From the NCBI RefSeq assembly GCF_019449565.1, contig NZ_JAGRPM010000013.1:62001-126000 (forward strand): a DNA stretch of 64,000 nt, written 5' to 3'. The position numbers and the translations under genes are program-made. Position 1 is the stretch's first letter, and every line of letters begins with the position of its first letter. This document shows positions 54,853 to 64,000 of the stretch, one piece after another. The stretch comes from Rhodoblastus sp. (lineage in GTDB: Bacteria > Pseudomonadota > Alphaproteobacteria > Rhizobiales > Beijerinckiaceae). The notes below the pieces were generated by a model. It was not told the DNA's origin. It was given only the letters and a program-made list of their open reading frames with translations, and made no database searches.

Positions 54853-56523
54853 ATGCTGGTCCAGCTCGCGATTCGCGACATCGTCCTGATCGACAGGCTG
54901 GAGCTTGATTTTGGCTCCGGCCTGACCGTGTTGACCGGCGAGACCGGCGCGGGCAAATCCATACTTCTCGACGCCTTTTCGCTCGCGCTCGGCGGGCGCG
55001 GCGACGGTGGGCTGGTGCGCACAGGCCAGTCGCAGGGGCAGGTGATCGCCGTATTCGATCCGCCGGCGGGTCATCCCGCGCGGCTTGCCGCCGCCGAACA
55101 GGAGCTTTCCGTCGAGGGCGACCTGATTCTGCGCCGCGTGCAAATGGCCGACGGCCGCAGCCGCGCCTTCGTCAACGACCAGCCCGTCAGCATCCAGGCC
55201 CTGCGCGCCATCGGCGACGCTCTGGTCGAAATCCACGGCCAGCATGACGATCGCGCCCTGGTCGATCCCAATGTCCATCGCGCTTTGCTTGACGCCTTTG
55301 GCGGGCATGGCGACCTTCTGGCCGCGACCCGCGCCGCTTTTTCCGCGCTAAGGTCGGCAGAAAAAGCCCTGCGGGAAGAAAAGGCGGCGGTGGAGGCGGC
55401 GCGGAAGGAGGCCGATTATCTCGGCCACGCCCATGAGGAATTGTCGAAGCTCGACCCGCGCGCGGGCGAGGAGGAGGCGCTTTCCGCTCAGCGCGCGGCC
55501 ATGATGCAGGCGGAAAAGGTGGTCGGCGATCTGCGCGACGCGCAGGAAAGCGTTTCGGGCGACGGCTCGCCCATGTCCACGCTCTCGGCGGCTTTGCGGC
55601 GGCTGGAGCGCCGGCAGTCCCAGGCCCCGCAGCTGATCGAGCCGGCGCTGAAGGCGCTCGATTCGGCGTTGAACGCGCTCGATCTGGCGCAGCAGGCGAT
55701 CGACCAGGCTTTGCGCGACGCCGAATTCGACCCCCGCGCGCTGGAGCAGGTCGAGGAGCGGCTGTTCGCCTTGCGCGGCGCCTCGCGCAAATACGCCACC
55801 CCCGCCGACAACTTGGCCGCGTTGGCGGAAAAATTCGCGGCCGATCTCGCCGCGCTCGACGCAGGCGAGGCGCGCCTTGTCGCGCTGGGCAAGGCGTGCG
55901 AGACGGCGAACGCGCATTATCGCCAATGCGCCGCCGCGCTCACCGCGGCGCGGGTCAAGGCGGTTGTGGGCCTCGACGCCGCCGTGACGGCCGAATTGCC
56001 GCCGCTCAAGCTCGAACGCGCCGTATTCACCGCTCAGGTCGTCACCGATGAATCGCAGATCGGGCCGGAAGGCGCCGAGCGGGTGGAGTTTTGGGTGCAG
56101 ACCAATCCCGGCGCGCGCCCCGGCCCATTGATGAAGGTCGCCTCGGGCGGCGAATTATCGCGTTTCATGCTCGCGCTCAAAGTCGTGCTGGCCGATCGCG
56201 GCTCGGCGCCGACTTTGGTGTTCGACGAAATCGATTCGGGCGCGGGCGGCGCGGCGGCGGACGCCATCGGGCAGAGGCTGGCTCGGCTCGGCGCGCGGGT
56301 GCAGGTGCTTTCCGTCACTCATGCGCCGCAGGTCGCCGCGCGGGCCACCACCCATATGCGGATTTCCAAGGACCTCGCGGACAAGGGCGCGCGCGCCGCG
56401 ACAACGGTCTCGCCGCTATTCGACGAGCATCGCCGTGAGGAGATCGCCCGCATGTTGGCCGGAGCGACCATTACCGAGGAAGCCCGCGCCGCCGCAGCGC
56501 GCCTGATCGAAAACGCGCAATAA
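54853..56523 (+). CDS. recN: DNA repair protein RecN
   Basis: This 556-residue SMC-like ATPase has an N-terminal Walker A (G29-ETGAGKS36), a QHDD segment, two coiled-coil arms (about residues 155-370) and C-terminal signature and Walker B (MKVASGGELSRFMLALKVVL, then TLVFDEIDSGAGG; written in part). It gathers broken DNA ends in double-strand break repair. Length and order are normal for the family. Confidence 0.95.
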   Translation: MLVQLAIRDIVLIDRLELDFGSGLTVLTGETGAGKSILLDAFSLALGGRGDGGLVRTGQSQGQVIAVFDPPAGHPARLAAAEQELSVEGDLILRRVQMADGRSRAFVNDQPVSIQALRAIGDALVEIHGQHDDRALVDPNVHRALLDAFGGHGDLLAATRAAFSALRSAEKALREEKAAVEAARKEADYLGHAHEELSKLDPRAGEEEALSAQRAAMMQAEKVVGDLRDAQESVSGDGSPMSTLSAALRRLERRQSQAPQLIEPALKALDSALNALDLAQQAIDQALRDAEFDPRALEQVEERLFALRGASRKYATPADNLAALAEKFAADLAALDAGEARLVALGKACETANAHYRQCAAALTAARVKAVVGLDAAVTAELPPLKLERAVFTAQVVTDESQIGPEGAERVEFWVQTNPGARPGPLMKVASGGELSRFMLALKVVLADRGSAPTLVFDEIDSGAGGAAADAIGQRLARLGARVQVLSVTHAPQVAARATTHMRISKDLADKGARAATTVSPLFDEHRREEIARMLAGATITEEARAAAARLIENAQ

Positions 56524-56563
56524 CGCGCTGTCAGCCGTCGCCTCGGCAAAAAAATTCCGCTAA

Positions 56564-58669
<2,106 letters not shown>

Positions 58670-58754
58670 CAAACAGGCACTGGCTTTTCGTTATTTAGTT
58701 GATATATAAACCATCTTGTTTGCGATTTCGGCTTTGAGGCCGGAAGGGGAGAGG

Positions 58755-59042
58755 ATGGACATGATTCAGCAGCGTTTCGATGAAGTTGTCGCGAGGATCA
58801 GGGCGCTGCCGCCCGAGGGGCCGGCGCAGCCGTCGAACGAATTGAAACTCAGGCTTTACGGCTTATTCCGCCAGGCGCGGGACGGCGACGCCCATGGCGA
58901 GAAGCCAGGCATGTTCGATCTGGTCGGCAAGTTCAAATATGAGGCCTGGTCGAAGAACCAAGGCGTCCCGAAGGGCGAGGCGATGCGCCAATATGTGGCG
59001 CTGGCGGAAGGTTTCGCGCGCGAAAACGGCGTCGAGATCTGA
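58755..59042 (+). CDS. Acyl-CoA-binding protein (ACBP)
   Basis: This 95-residue four-helix protein carries ACBP signatures: LKLRLYGLFRQARDGDAHGEKPGMFDLVGKFKYEAW (in part) and a KGEAMRQYVALAE tail. It binds long-chain acyl-CoA in the cytoplasm and buffers its supply. ACBP is common in eukaryotes and in only some bacteria, including alphaproteobacteria. GGGGAGAGG overlaps the site just before the ATG at 58755; the ATG at 58761 is an equal choice. Confidence 0.9.
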   Translation: MDMIQQRFDEVVARIRALPPEGPAQPSNELKLRLYGLFRQARDGDAHGEKPGMFDLVGKFKYEAWSKNQGVPKGEAMRQYVALAEGFARENGVEI

Positions 59043-59121
59043 GCGCCCTCGCGCGCGGCGTCTTGCGGGCGAAGCTTTGGCGCTCTATTTGAGTGGCGGG
59101 CGGCGCGCCCTGTGAGACGCC

Positions 59122-59571
59122 ATGTTTGACGATATTTACAACCAGAAGATCCTCGAACTCGCGGCCAATATTCCGCGACTCGGCCGATTGTCGGCGCCGC
59201 AGGCTTCCGCTTCGGCGCACTCGCGGCTGTGCGGCTCCTCCATCACCATAGATCTTTCGCTGGCGGAAGGGCGCGTCTCGGATTACGCGCAGGACGTCAA
59301 GGCCTGCGCGCTGGGGCAGGCGGCGTCGTCCGTGATGGGACGACACATCATCGGCGCCGCGCCGGAGGAATTGCGCTCCTTGCGCGAAGACATGCGCAAA
59401 ATGCTGAAAGAGAACGGCCCGCCGCCGCAGGGCCGCTTTGCCGACGCCGGGGTGCTTGAGCCCGCGCGCGACTACAAGGCGCGCCACGCCTCGATCCTGC
59501 TGGTATTCGACGCTGTCGCCGAGGCTCTGGACAAGATCGAGCAGGGCGTCGCCGCCGAGGCGCGTCAATGA
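59122..59571 (+). CDS. IscU/NifU-N-like protein lacking the third ligand Cys
   Basis: This 149-residue protein has an IscU-like fold. Cys37 (SRLCGSS) and Cys62 (VKACALGQAASS) fit the first two cluster ligands of IscU. The third, normally in an HCS motif, is HAS here (His122-Ala123), and the Asp after the first Cys is replaced by Ser. This degenerate scaffold is known in alphaproteobacteria as a short SufU/IscU-like group; it may carry sulfur or a labile cluster, or act as a regulator. Between an ACBP gene and hsp20, it has no obvious isc or suf partners. Confidence 0.8.
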   Translation: MFDDIYNQKILELAANIPRLGRLSAPQASASAHSRLCGSSITIDLSLAEGRVSDYAQDVKACALGQAASSVMGRHIIGAAPEELRSLREDMRKMLKENGPPPQGRFADAGVLEPARDYKARHASILLVFDAVAEALDKIEQGVAAEARQ

Positions 59572-59663
59572 TCCCGGTCAATGCATTTTTCGGCGAATAG
59601 ATTATATTAGCGAATGTAGCGAGGGGTTACGCCCTTTACGCAAGTCGGGCGTCGTCCTTCGGG

Positions 59664-59720
59664 CGCCCCGCCAGGATGCGAGCCTAGTACTCGCGGCTGC
59701 GGGGCGGACAGGAGGCTGTC
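59664..59720 (+). promoter_or_regulatory. Structured hsp20 leader, possible RNA thermometer
   Basis: An 8-bp stem (CGCCCCGC at 59664-59671 with GCGGGGCG at 59699-59706) encloses a second stem GCGAG/CTCGC (59678-59682 with 59690-59694). Directly after it GACAG-GAGG-CTGTC (59707-59720) folds the AGGAGG ribosome site against the start codon. Small heat-shock genes in rhizobia are often under ROSE-type thermometers; the typical ROSE sequence was not verified. Confidence 0.55.
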
Positions 59721-60218
59721 ATGAAAACCCTGCTTCCGGATCTCTGGACGCGCGAATTTATGACGGATCCCTTCCGCACTCTTCAAAGGGATCTGTTGGG
59801 GCGCGAGCTTCCGAAAATGTTTGAAGTTCCCGAGATGAAAGAGGGCATGCCGCATGTTCCGGCGATGAATATCGCCGAGACTGAGACGGCCATCGAGGCG
59901 ACGCTCGAAATTCCGGGCGTCGACGAGAAGGACATCAAGGTTCGCGTCGAGGGCGATCGTCTGATCGTCTCCGGCGAGAAGACCATGGAAACCAAACGCG
60001 AGGAGAAAGATTGGCATGTGACCGAGCGCCGTTTCGGCTCGTTCTATCGCACAATCGGCCTGCCGTTCGAACCCGCGACGGACGCGATCGCCGCCCATTA
60101 TGACAAGGGCGTGCTGCATCTGACCGTTCAGAAACCCGCCGCCAAGGTCACGGCCGCCAAGACCATCCCGGTCACGATTGGAGCGCCGAAGGTCGAAGAA
60201 CCGCCGACCGCGCATTGA
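59721..60218 (+). CDS. Small heat-shock protein, Hsp20/alpha-crystallin family
   Basis: This 165-residue chaperone has an N-terminal variable region, an alpha-crystallin domain (about residues 48-140; IAETETAIEATLEIPGVDEKDIKV in part, ending KGVLHLTVQK) and a short C-terminal tail. It holds unfolding proteins in the cytoplasm during heat stress. AGGAGG lies 5 bases before the ATG inside a small hairpin. A GC-rich terminator follows. Confidence 0.93.
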   Translation: MKTLLPDLWTREFMTDPFRTLQRDLLGRELPKMFEVPEMKEGMPHVPAMNIAETETAIEATLEIPGVDEKDIKVRVEGDRLIVSGEKTMETKREEKDWHVTERRFGSFYRTIGLPFEPATDAIAAHYDKGVLHLTVQKPAAKVTAAKTIPVTIGAPKVEEPPTAH

Positions 60219-60257
60219 CCGCGCAATAGCGCAAATAAAGTGAACATCGAAGCTTCT

Positions 60258-60291
60258 GGCCGGCCCCCTCAAATGGGGGCCGGAGCTTTTT
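60258..60291 (+). terminator. Terminator after hsp20
   Basis: CCGGCCCCC (60260-60268), a 6-nt loop and GGGGGCCGG (60275-60283) are followed by AGCTTTTT. It ends the hsp20 message before the convergent xthA gene. Confidence 0.85.
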
Positions 60292-60292
60292 C

Positions 60293-60347
60293 CCCTCATC
60301 CGTCTCGCCTTTCAGGCGAGCCACCTTCTCCCGCGAGGGGAGAAGGC
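60293..60347. repeat. RIME-like palindromic repeat, copy 3 (hsp20-xthA)
   Basis: A single module, CCCTCATCCGTCTCGCC followed by a GCC/GGC tip and CCTTCTCCC...GGGAGAAGG arms. It matches the second modules of the two longer copies at 23113-23168 and near 47069-47121. Confidence 0.85.
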
Positions 60348-60352
60348 TCCAT

Positions 60353-61132
60353 TCAATCCCGCAAATCCACCCGGATCGGCACATGGTCCGAGGGCTTGTC
60401 CTTCGCGCGCATGTCCCTGTCGATGGTCACGCTCTCCAGCCGGTCGGCCGCCTGCGGCGACAGCAGCAGATGGTCGATGCGAAGCCCGTTGTTTTTCTGC
60501 CAGGCGCCGGCCTGATAATCCCAGAACGTATATTGTTTCGCCGCGTCGGTGGTCGCGCGCAGGGCGTCGGTGAAGCCGAGCGCCAGCAGCTCGCGGAACT
60601 TTTCGCGCGTCGGCGGCGCAAAGAGCGCGTCGCCGAGCCAGGCGGCGGGGTCATAGACGTCGCGGGCTTCGGGAATGACATTGTAATCGCCGCACAGCAC
60701 CAGCCGCTCCTCCAGCGCGAGCAGCTTTTTGGCATGGGCGGTCAGCCGGTCCATCCAGGCGAGCTTGTAAGGATATTTCTCCGTGCCGAGCGGATTGCCA
60801 TTGGGCAAATAAAGGCAGCCGACGCGCAGCACCGTCGCGCCCCAGGGGATCACCGCCTCGATATAGCGCGACTGCACATCGGCTTCGTCGCCTGGAAGGC
60901 CCACGGCGATTTCCATCGGGACCTTGGAGAGAATGGCCACGCCATTATAGGACTTCTGGCCGTGGATCGCGACATTATAGCCCGCCGCCTCGACCTCAAG
61001 GCGCGGGAACTGCTCCTCCTGGCATTTCAGCTCCTGCAGGCACAGCACGTCCGGCTGGACTTCGTTCAGATAGGCCAGCAGCGCCTCGACGCGCTGGCGC
61101 ACGGAGTTCACGTTCCAGGTTGCGATACGCAA
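60353..61132 (-). CDS. xthA: Exodeoxyribonuclease III
   Basis: This 259-residue EEP-fold nuclease has the ExoIII/APE signature: MRIATWNVNSVRQR, LCLQELKCQEEQFP (catalytic Glu), CGDYNVIPEARDVY, RIDHLLLS and the closing DKPSDHVPI His. It is the AP endonuclease and 3'-repair exonuclease of base excision repair. The gene lies 3 bp downstream of the UbiH-type gene and probably shares its transcript. Confidence 0.95.
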   Translation of the reverse strand: MRIATWNVNSVRQRVEALLAYLNEVQPDVLCLQELKCQEEQFPRLEVEAAGYNVAIHGQKSYNGVAILSKVPMEIAVGLPGDEADVQSRYIEAVIPWGATVLRVGCLYLPNGNPLGTEKYPYKLAWMDRLTAHAKKLLALEERLVLCGDYNVIPEARDVYDPAAWLGDALFAPPTREKFRELLALGFTDALRATTDAAKQYTFWDYQAGAWQKNNGLRIDHLLLSPQAADRLESVTIDRDMRAKDKPSDHVPIRVDLRD

Positions 61133-61135
61133 AAG

Positions 61136-62410
61136 TCAGGCCTCTCTGGCGGCGGGGCGGCGAACCGGCGGGCGGGCGCGCATGAGCTTCGGCGTCGGGC
61201 CATGTGGCGTCACGCCTTCGCGCATGAGCGCGCGGCGCAGCGGACCGAAGGCCGAGAAAAAGGTCAGCGCGAAGGCGCGGGCGAAATCGACCGGCAGGGC
61301 GTGGATCAGCAGCGAGCGGTTGAGAATATCGACGCCATTGATGCGCAGGCCGATGTCGCGCGCGCGCTGGCGTTCATAGGTTTCCAGCGCGCGGGCGATC
61401 TCGTCCGGCTCGTCGAGGTTCACGCCCTCGAGGCAATCGACCAGATTGGCGATGTCGCGCAGGCTCAGGTTAAGCCCCTGCGCGCCGATCGGCGGGAACA
61501 GATGGGCGGATTCGCCGATCAGGGCCATGCGCGTTCCGGTGACGCGCGAGGTTTTCATCGCGCCCATCGGAAAGGCGCCGAGCGGGTCGTCGAGCCGGAT
61601 GGAGCCAAGCAGGCCGTGCGATTCATCCTCGATTTCGGCGGCGAGCATGTTCGGGGGCAGGGCCTGAAGGCGCAGGGCGTCGCGCGGCGACACCAGCCAG
61701 ACCAGGCTGGAGCGGTGCGGCGCGCCTTCGCGCCCGCGCAGCGGCACGAAGGTAAAGGGGCCGGAGCGTTTGTGGAACTCGGTCGAAATATTGTGATGCG
61801 GCTTGTCATGCGCCAGCAGCGCGGTCAAAGCGATCTGCGGATAGGACCAGGTCTGGACGGTGATTCCCGCGATCTGGCGAGCCTGCGAGTTGCGGCCCTC
61901 GCCGGCGACGATGAATTGCGCCTCGATCCGCCCGCCCGACGCCAGCCGCGCGCGCGCGCCGGAGAAATTCAGCTCGAAGAAGTCGATCAGGTCCTCGATC
62001 AGCGTGATGGCGGGGTTTTCGCGCGCCGCCTGCGCCAGTTCCGCGACGAGGGCGTTGTTCTCGATATTCTCGCCAAAGGCGTCGAGGTCGATCTCGCGCG
62101 AGCGGAATTCCTTGGGCGAGGTCGGGAAGATCGAGCCTGTGTCGTCGATCATCCGAATCCCTTCCATGGGAGCGGCGTGAGCGGCGCAGCGCGGCCACAG
62201 GCCCAGCGCCCGATAGAAACGCAGCGAACCCTCGAACAGCGCCACCGTGCGCCCGGCGAGATGGGTCTCGATCTTGCCGACGATCACGACCTTGCGGCCT
62301 TGCGCCGCGAAGGCGTGGGCGGCGGAGAGTCCAGCGGAGCCCGCCCCGGCGACGAGCACGTCGCATGCGATCACATGCGGCTCCGCGTCTTTTGCGTTCG
62401 CCTGGCTCAT
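61136..62410 (-). CDS. UbiH/UbiF-type FAD-dependent monooxygenase
   Basis: This 424-residue flavoprotein has the N-terminal FAD motif VLVAGAGSAGLSAAHAFAAQG, the mid DG-like region and the C-terminal GESAHLFPPIGAQGLNLSLRDIANLV, the signature of ubiquinone-biosynthesis hydroxylases (UbiH, UbiF, UbiL, VisC, COQ6). It probably hydroxylates the ring of a ubiquinone precursor. Which position it targets cannot be told, because alphaproteobacteria use several paralogues, including UbiL with broad range. It heads a unit with xthA. Confidence 0.88.
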   Translation of the reverse strand: MSQANAKDAEPHVIACDVLVAGAGSAGLSAAHAFAAQGRKVVIVGKIETHLAGRTVALFEGSLRFYRALGLWPRCAAHAAPMEGIRMIDDTGSIFPTSPKEFRSREIDLDAFGENIENNALVAELAQAARENPAITLIEDLIDFFELNFSGARARLASGGRIEAQFIVAGEGRNSQARQIAGITVQTWSYPQIALTALLAHDKPHHNISTEFHKRSGPFTFVPLRGREGAPHRSSLVWLVSPRDALRLQALPPNMLAAEIEDESHGLLGSIRLDDPLGAFPMGAMKTSRVTGTRMALIGESAHLFPPIGAQGLNLSLRDIANLVDCLEGVNLDEPDEIARALETYERQRARDIGLRINGVDILNRSLLIHALPVDFARAFALTFFSAFGPLRRALMREGVTPHGPTPKLMRARPPVRRPAAREA

Positions 62411-62535
62411 GATGCGTCCTCTCCTTAACCAGACTCACTTTAAGGCCCGCAGTTTTAGAACGGCAAGCCGCCTTTGGCGACAAGACGATTTGCCGCGCCA
62501 ACGCGGCGTTAACGCCCATGCGCCAGAGTCCGCGC

Positions 62536-63108
62536 ATGAACACAGAAGACTACCCCGACACCAATCGCCGCGCGCTCTTGCTCGGCGCGGGCATTCTGGG
62601 CGCCGGCGCGGCCGGAGCCGGGCTTTGGCAGGCGCGCCGGCATGGCTTGTGGGAGCGGTTGCTCAACCCTTTCGCCGCCGATCATTTCGACCTGCCGGCT
62701 CTGGCGGGCCTGACCGACGCCTCCGGCGCGCCCATTCCGGGCTTTTCTTCCGCCGGGATCGCGGGGCAGGCCGTTTATGTCAACGCCTTCGCCTCATGGT
62801 GCCCCACCTGTCGCGAGGAGCATCCTGCCTTGATGGAATTCGCCCGATCCGGCGTGAAAATCTATGGCGTAGCTTCGCTCGACGAGCCTGCAAAGACGCT
62901 TGCCTTCCTGCGTGAGCAGGGAAATCCCTTCTTCAAGGTCGGCGTGGATCGCAAGGGCTATTTGTTCCGCGCGCTGGGCGCGCGCGGCGTCCCGGCGCAT
63001 TTCGTATTCGCGCCAGCGCCGAAGCTGGCATTCGCGGCGCAAGGCCCGATGGATTACGCGCAATTGCGCGAGCGCATCGCGCCGCTCCTTGCCGTCCCCA
63101 AAGCGTGA
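62536..63108 (+). CDS. TlpA/DsbE-like thiol-disulfide oxidoreductase
   Basis: This 190-residue exported protein has an N-terminal signal or anchor (residues ~11-31, preceded by NRRALLLG, a possible twin-Arg signal) and a thioredoxin-like domain with active site WCPTC (Cys89, Cys92) and the cis-Pro loop GVPAHF. The family reduces apocytochrome c haem-binding Cys or other periplasmic proteins (CcmG/TlpA). No ccm genes are nearby. The start at 62536 is chosen because the signal begins just after it. Confidence 0.88.
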   Translation: MNTEDYPDTNRRALLLGAGILGAGAAGAGLWQARRHGLWERLLNPFAADHFDLPALAGLTDASGAPIPGFSSAGIAGQAVYVNAFASWCPTCREEHPALMEFARSGVKIYGVASLDEPAKTLAFLREQGNPFFKVGVDRKGYLFRALGARGVPAHFVFAPAPKLAFAAQGPMDYAQLRERIAPLLAVPKA

Positions 63109-63143
63109 TGCGCCGTAGCAGGGCGTCGGATCGTAAATGATAG

Positions 63144-63164
63144 CGGGGCGACCTGGTCGCCCCG
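63144..63164. terminator. Hairpin between convergent genes, possible two-way terminator
   Basis: CGGGGCGA-CCTGG-TCGCCCCG is a perfect 8-bp stem between the convergent tlpA-like and exported-protein genes, 36 bp after the first stop. No clear T-run on either side, so its role as a terminator is not certain. Confidence 0.5.
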
Positions 63165-63169
63165 AAACT

Positions 63170-63709
63170 TCATTTCACCGGCAACATCAGGTGCTCATAT
63201 GGCGTATCCGGCCACATCACATAGGGCTTGGTCGGGTCCGGATCGAGCGTGCGCGGATAGCCTGGCATCGACTTGGCGCTCACACCCAGGATCATGACAT
63301 GCGGTCCGGTCTTGACCCAATGATTGTCCGGGGTCGGCGCCGGGGCTCCAGGCGCCGCATTGCTGGTCCCATTGTCGCCGGCGAGCATATACATGAAGCC
63401 GATCTTGTCCGGCGGCGCCGCTTTGGTCATGAGCGCATGGACCCAGGCCATTCCGGCCGCATCCGTGCACATTGGCACGCCGTCGGGCATGATCATGCAG
63501 GTCCATTCGTTGGAGCCCTTGTGCAGAACGCGCATGGAGGCGCCCTCCATGGCGGAGACGGTGGCCCCCTTGGCGACAGCCTCGGGCGCGGCCGTCATCG
63601 CTTTGGCGATATAATCCGCATCGCTCATTTTTTGCTGTTCCGCATGGACGGCGGTCGCGAGCGCGATCGTCGCGGCGGCTGCAAGAATTCCGCGCCATCC
63701 TGTCGTCAT
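63170..63709 (-). CDS. Exported protein of unknown function
   Basis: This 179-residue protein has a clear signal peptide (cleavage likely after AVHA, residue ~23). The mature part has two Cys (TCMIMPDGVPMC) and a conserved-looking C-terminus with MPGYPRTLDPDPTKPYVMWP and PYEHLMLPV. I do not recognise a family fold. It is probably periplasmic with one disulfide. The ATG at 63709 lies directly before the signal. Homologues seem to occur in related alphaproteobacteria. Confidence 0.75.
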   Translation of the reverse strand: MTTGWRGILAAAATIALATAVHAEQQKMSDADYIAKAMTAAPEAVAKGATVSAMEGASMRVLHKGSNEWTCMIMPDGVPMCTDAAGMAWVHALMTKAAPPDKIGFMYMLAGDNGTSNAAPGAPAPTPDNHWVKTGPHVMILGVSAKSMPGYPRTLDPDPTKPYVMWPDTPYEHLMLPVK

Positions 63710-63760
63710 GGTTTTTTTCCTCCCTTGATTTCCCCCTCGCAAAAACAAGTCGCGCGCCCG

Positions 63761-64000
63761 TCAAGCCGCGAAGACGAACTCCGTGCCCGTATAGCCACGC
63801 AGCAGCTTTGTCGGCATTTCCGCCTTCATGATTTCAAAGAACGGTTCGCCACTGCAATGCAGCGGGATGACGAAGTCGGGGTTCAGCGCGCCCAGAGCCT
63901 TGACGGTCTCGCGGAGGTAGTCCTCCTTGTGAGGCGCCAGATGGAAGCCACCGACGACAGCATGGACCTTTTCCACGCCCGAAGCCGCCTGCGCCTGCTT
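63761..64000 (-). CDS. Metallo-beta-lactamase-fold hydrolase (C-terminal part only)
   Basis: The frame runs off the right edge, and 79 C-terminal residues are visible. They show GGFHL (a metal-site His), PLHCSGEPFFE (metal His with the next Cys) and RGYTGTEFVF, typical of the COG1237 group of MBL-fold proteins related to methanopterin-type aminobenzene synthases. The substrate is not known from this fragment. Confidence 0.75.
   Translation of the reverse strand, partial: KQAQAASGVEKVHAVVGGFHLAPHKEDYLRETVKALGALNPDFVIPLHCSGEPFFEIMKAEMPTKLLRGYTGTEFVFAA

Overview
The window is a GC-rich, gene-dense chromosomal segment of an alphaproteobacterium, most likely of the order Hyphomicrobiales (Rhizobiales). 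Supporting signs are the order of the division and cell-wall (dcw) cluster followed by lpxC-bamD-recN-ligA, a long rhizobial-type FtsZ, an alphaproteobacterial RNase P RNA, a cyclic-glucan-synthase-type protein, RIME-like palindromic repeats and many ATGA-type start/stop overlaps. The Shethna-type (FeSII) ferredoxin hints at a nitrogen fixer, perhaps of the Beijerinckiaceae/Methylocystaceae group, but that family placement is only inference.

Layout. 1-4246: 3' part of a huge membrane protein with a GH94-type domain (NdvB/cyclic beta-glucan synthase type). 4257-9225: minus-strand set of a cation/proton antiporter and a TetR-controlled HlyD/ABC exporter, with a near-ideal TetR operator. 9333-13883: CBS-BON protein, a membrane P-loop NTPase, and ettA. 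13901-16177: an unusual operon coding for a small protein, a ferritin-like protein and a Shethna-type ferredoxin fused to a second ferritin-like domain. 16178-20997: PPOX-like protein, GST, LysR regulator, SGNH hydrolase, and a coupled DUF2478-tusA-mobA operon. 21037-26933: methionine regeneration unit (ArsR/methyltransferase regulator, metF, metH) with a palindromic operator. 26971-31289: assorted small genes (HPP/CBS protein, extensin-like LAS-motif protein, DUF2853, mug-type glycosylase, AmpD-like amidase, glycine-zipper lipoprotein).

31532-31926 is rnpB. The dcw cluster follows: rsmH-ftsL-ftsI-murE-murF-mraY-murD-ftsW-murG-(DinB-like)-murC-(GATase)-murB-ddl-ftsQ-ftsA-ftsZ, then lpxC, bamD, recN and ligA. 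I see no mraZ. These genes make lipid II from UDP-GlcNAc-derived precursors, assemble the divisome, and continue into lipid A synthesis and outer-membrane protein assembly. 58755-64000: acyl-CoA-binding protein, an IscU-like protein lacking a canonical Cys, Hsp20 with a structured leader, xthA with a UbiH-type monooxygenase, a TlpA-like protein, an exported protein of unknown role, and the end of a metallo-beta-lactamase-fold protein.

No CRISPR array, prophage, insertion sequence or tRNA was recognised. The best candidate for under-described biology is the FeSII-ferritin operon at 13.9-16.1 kb. The hsp20 leader, the two accessory genes inside the dcw cluster and the repeat family come next.
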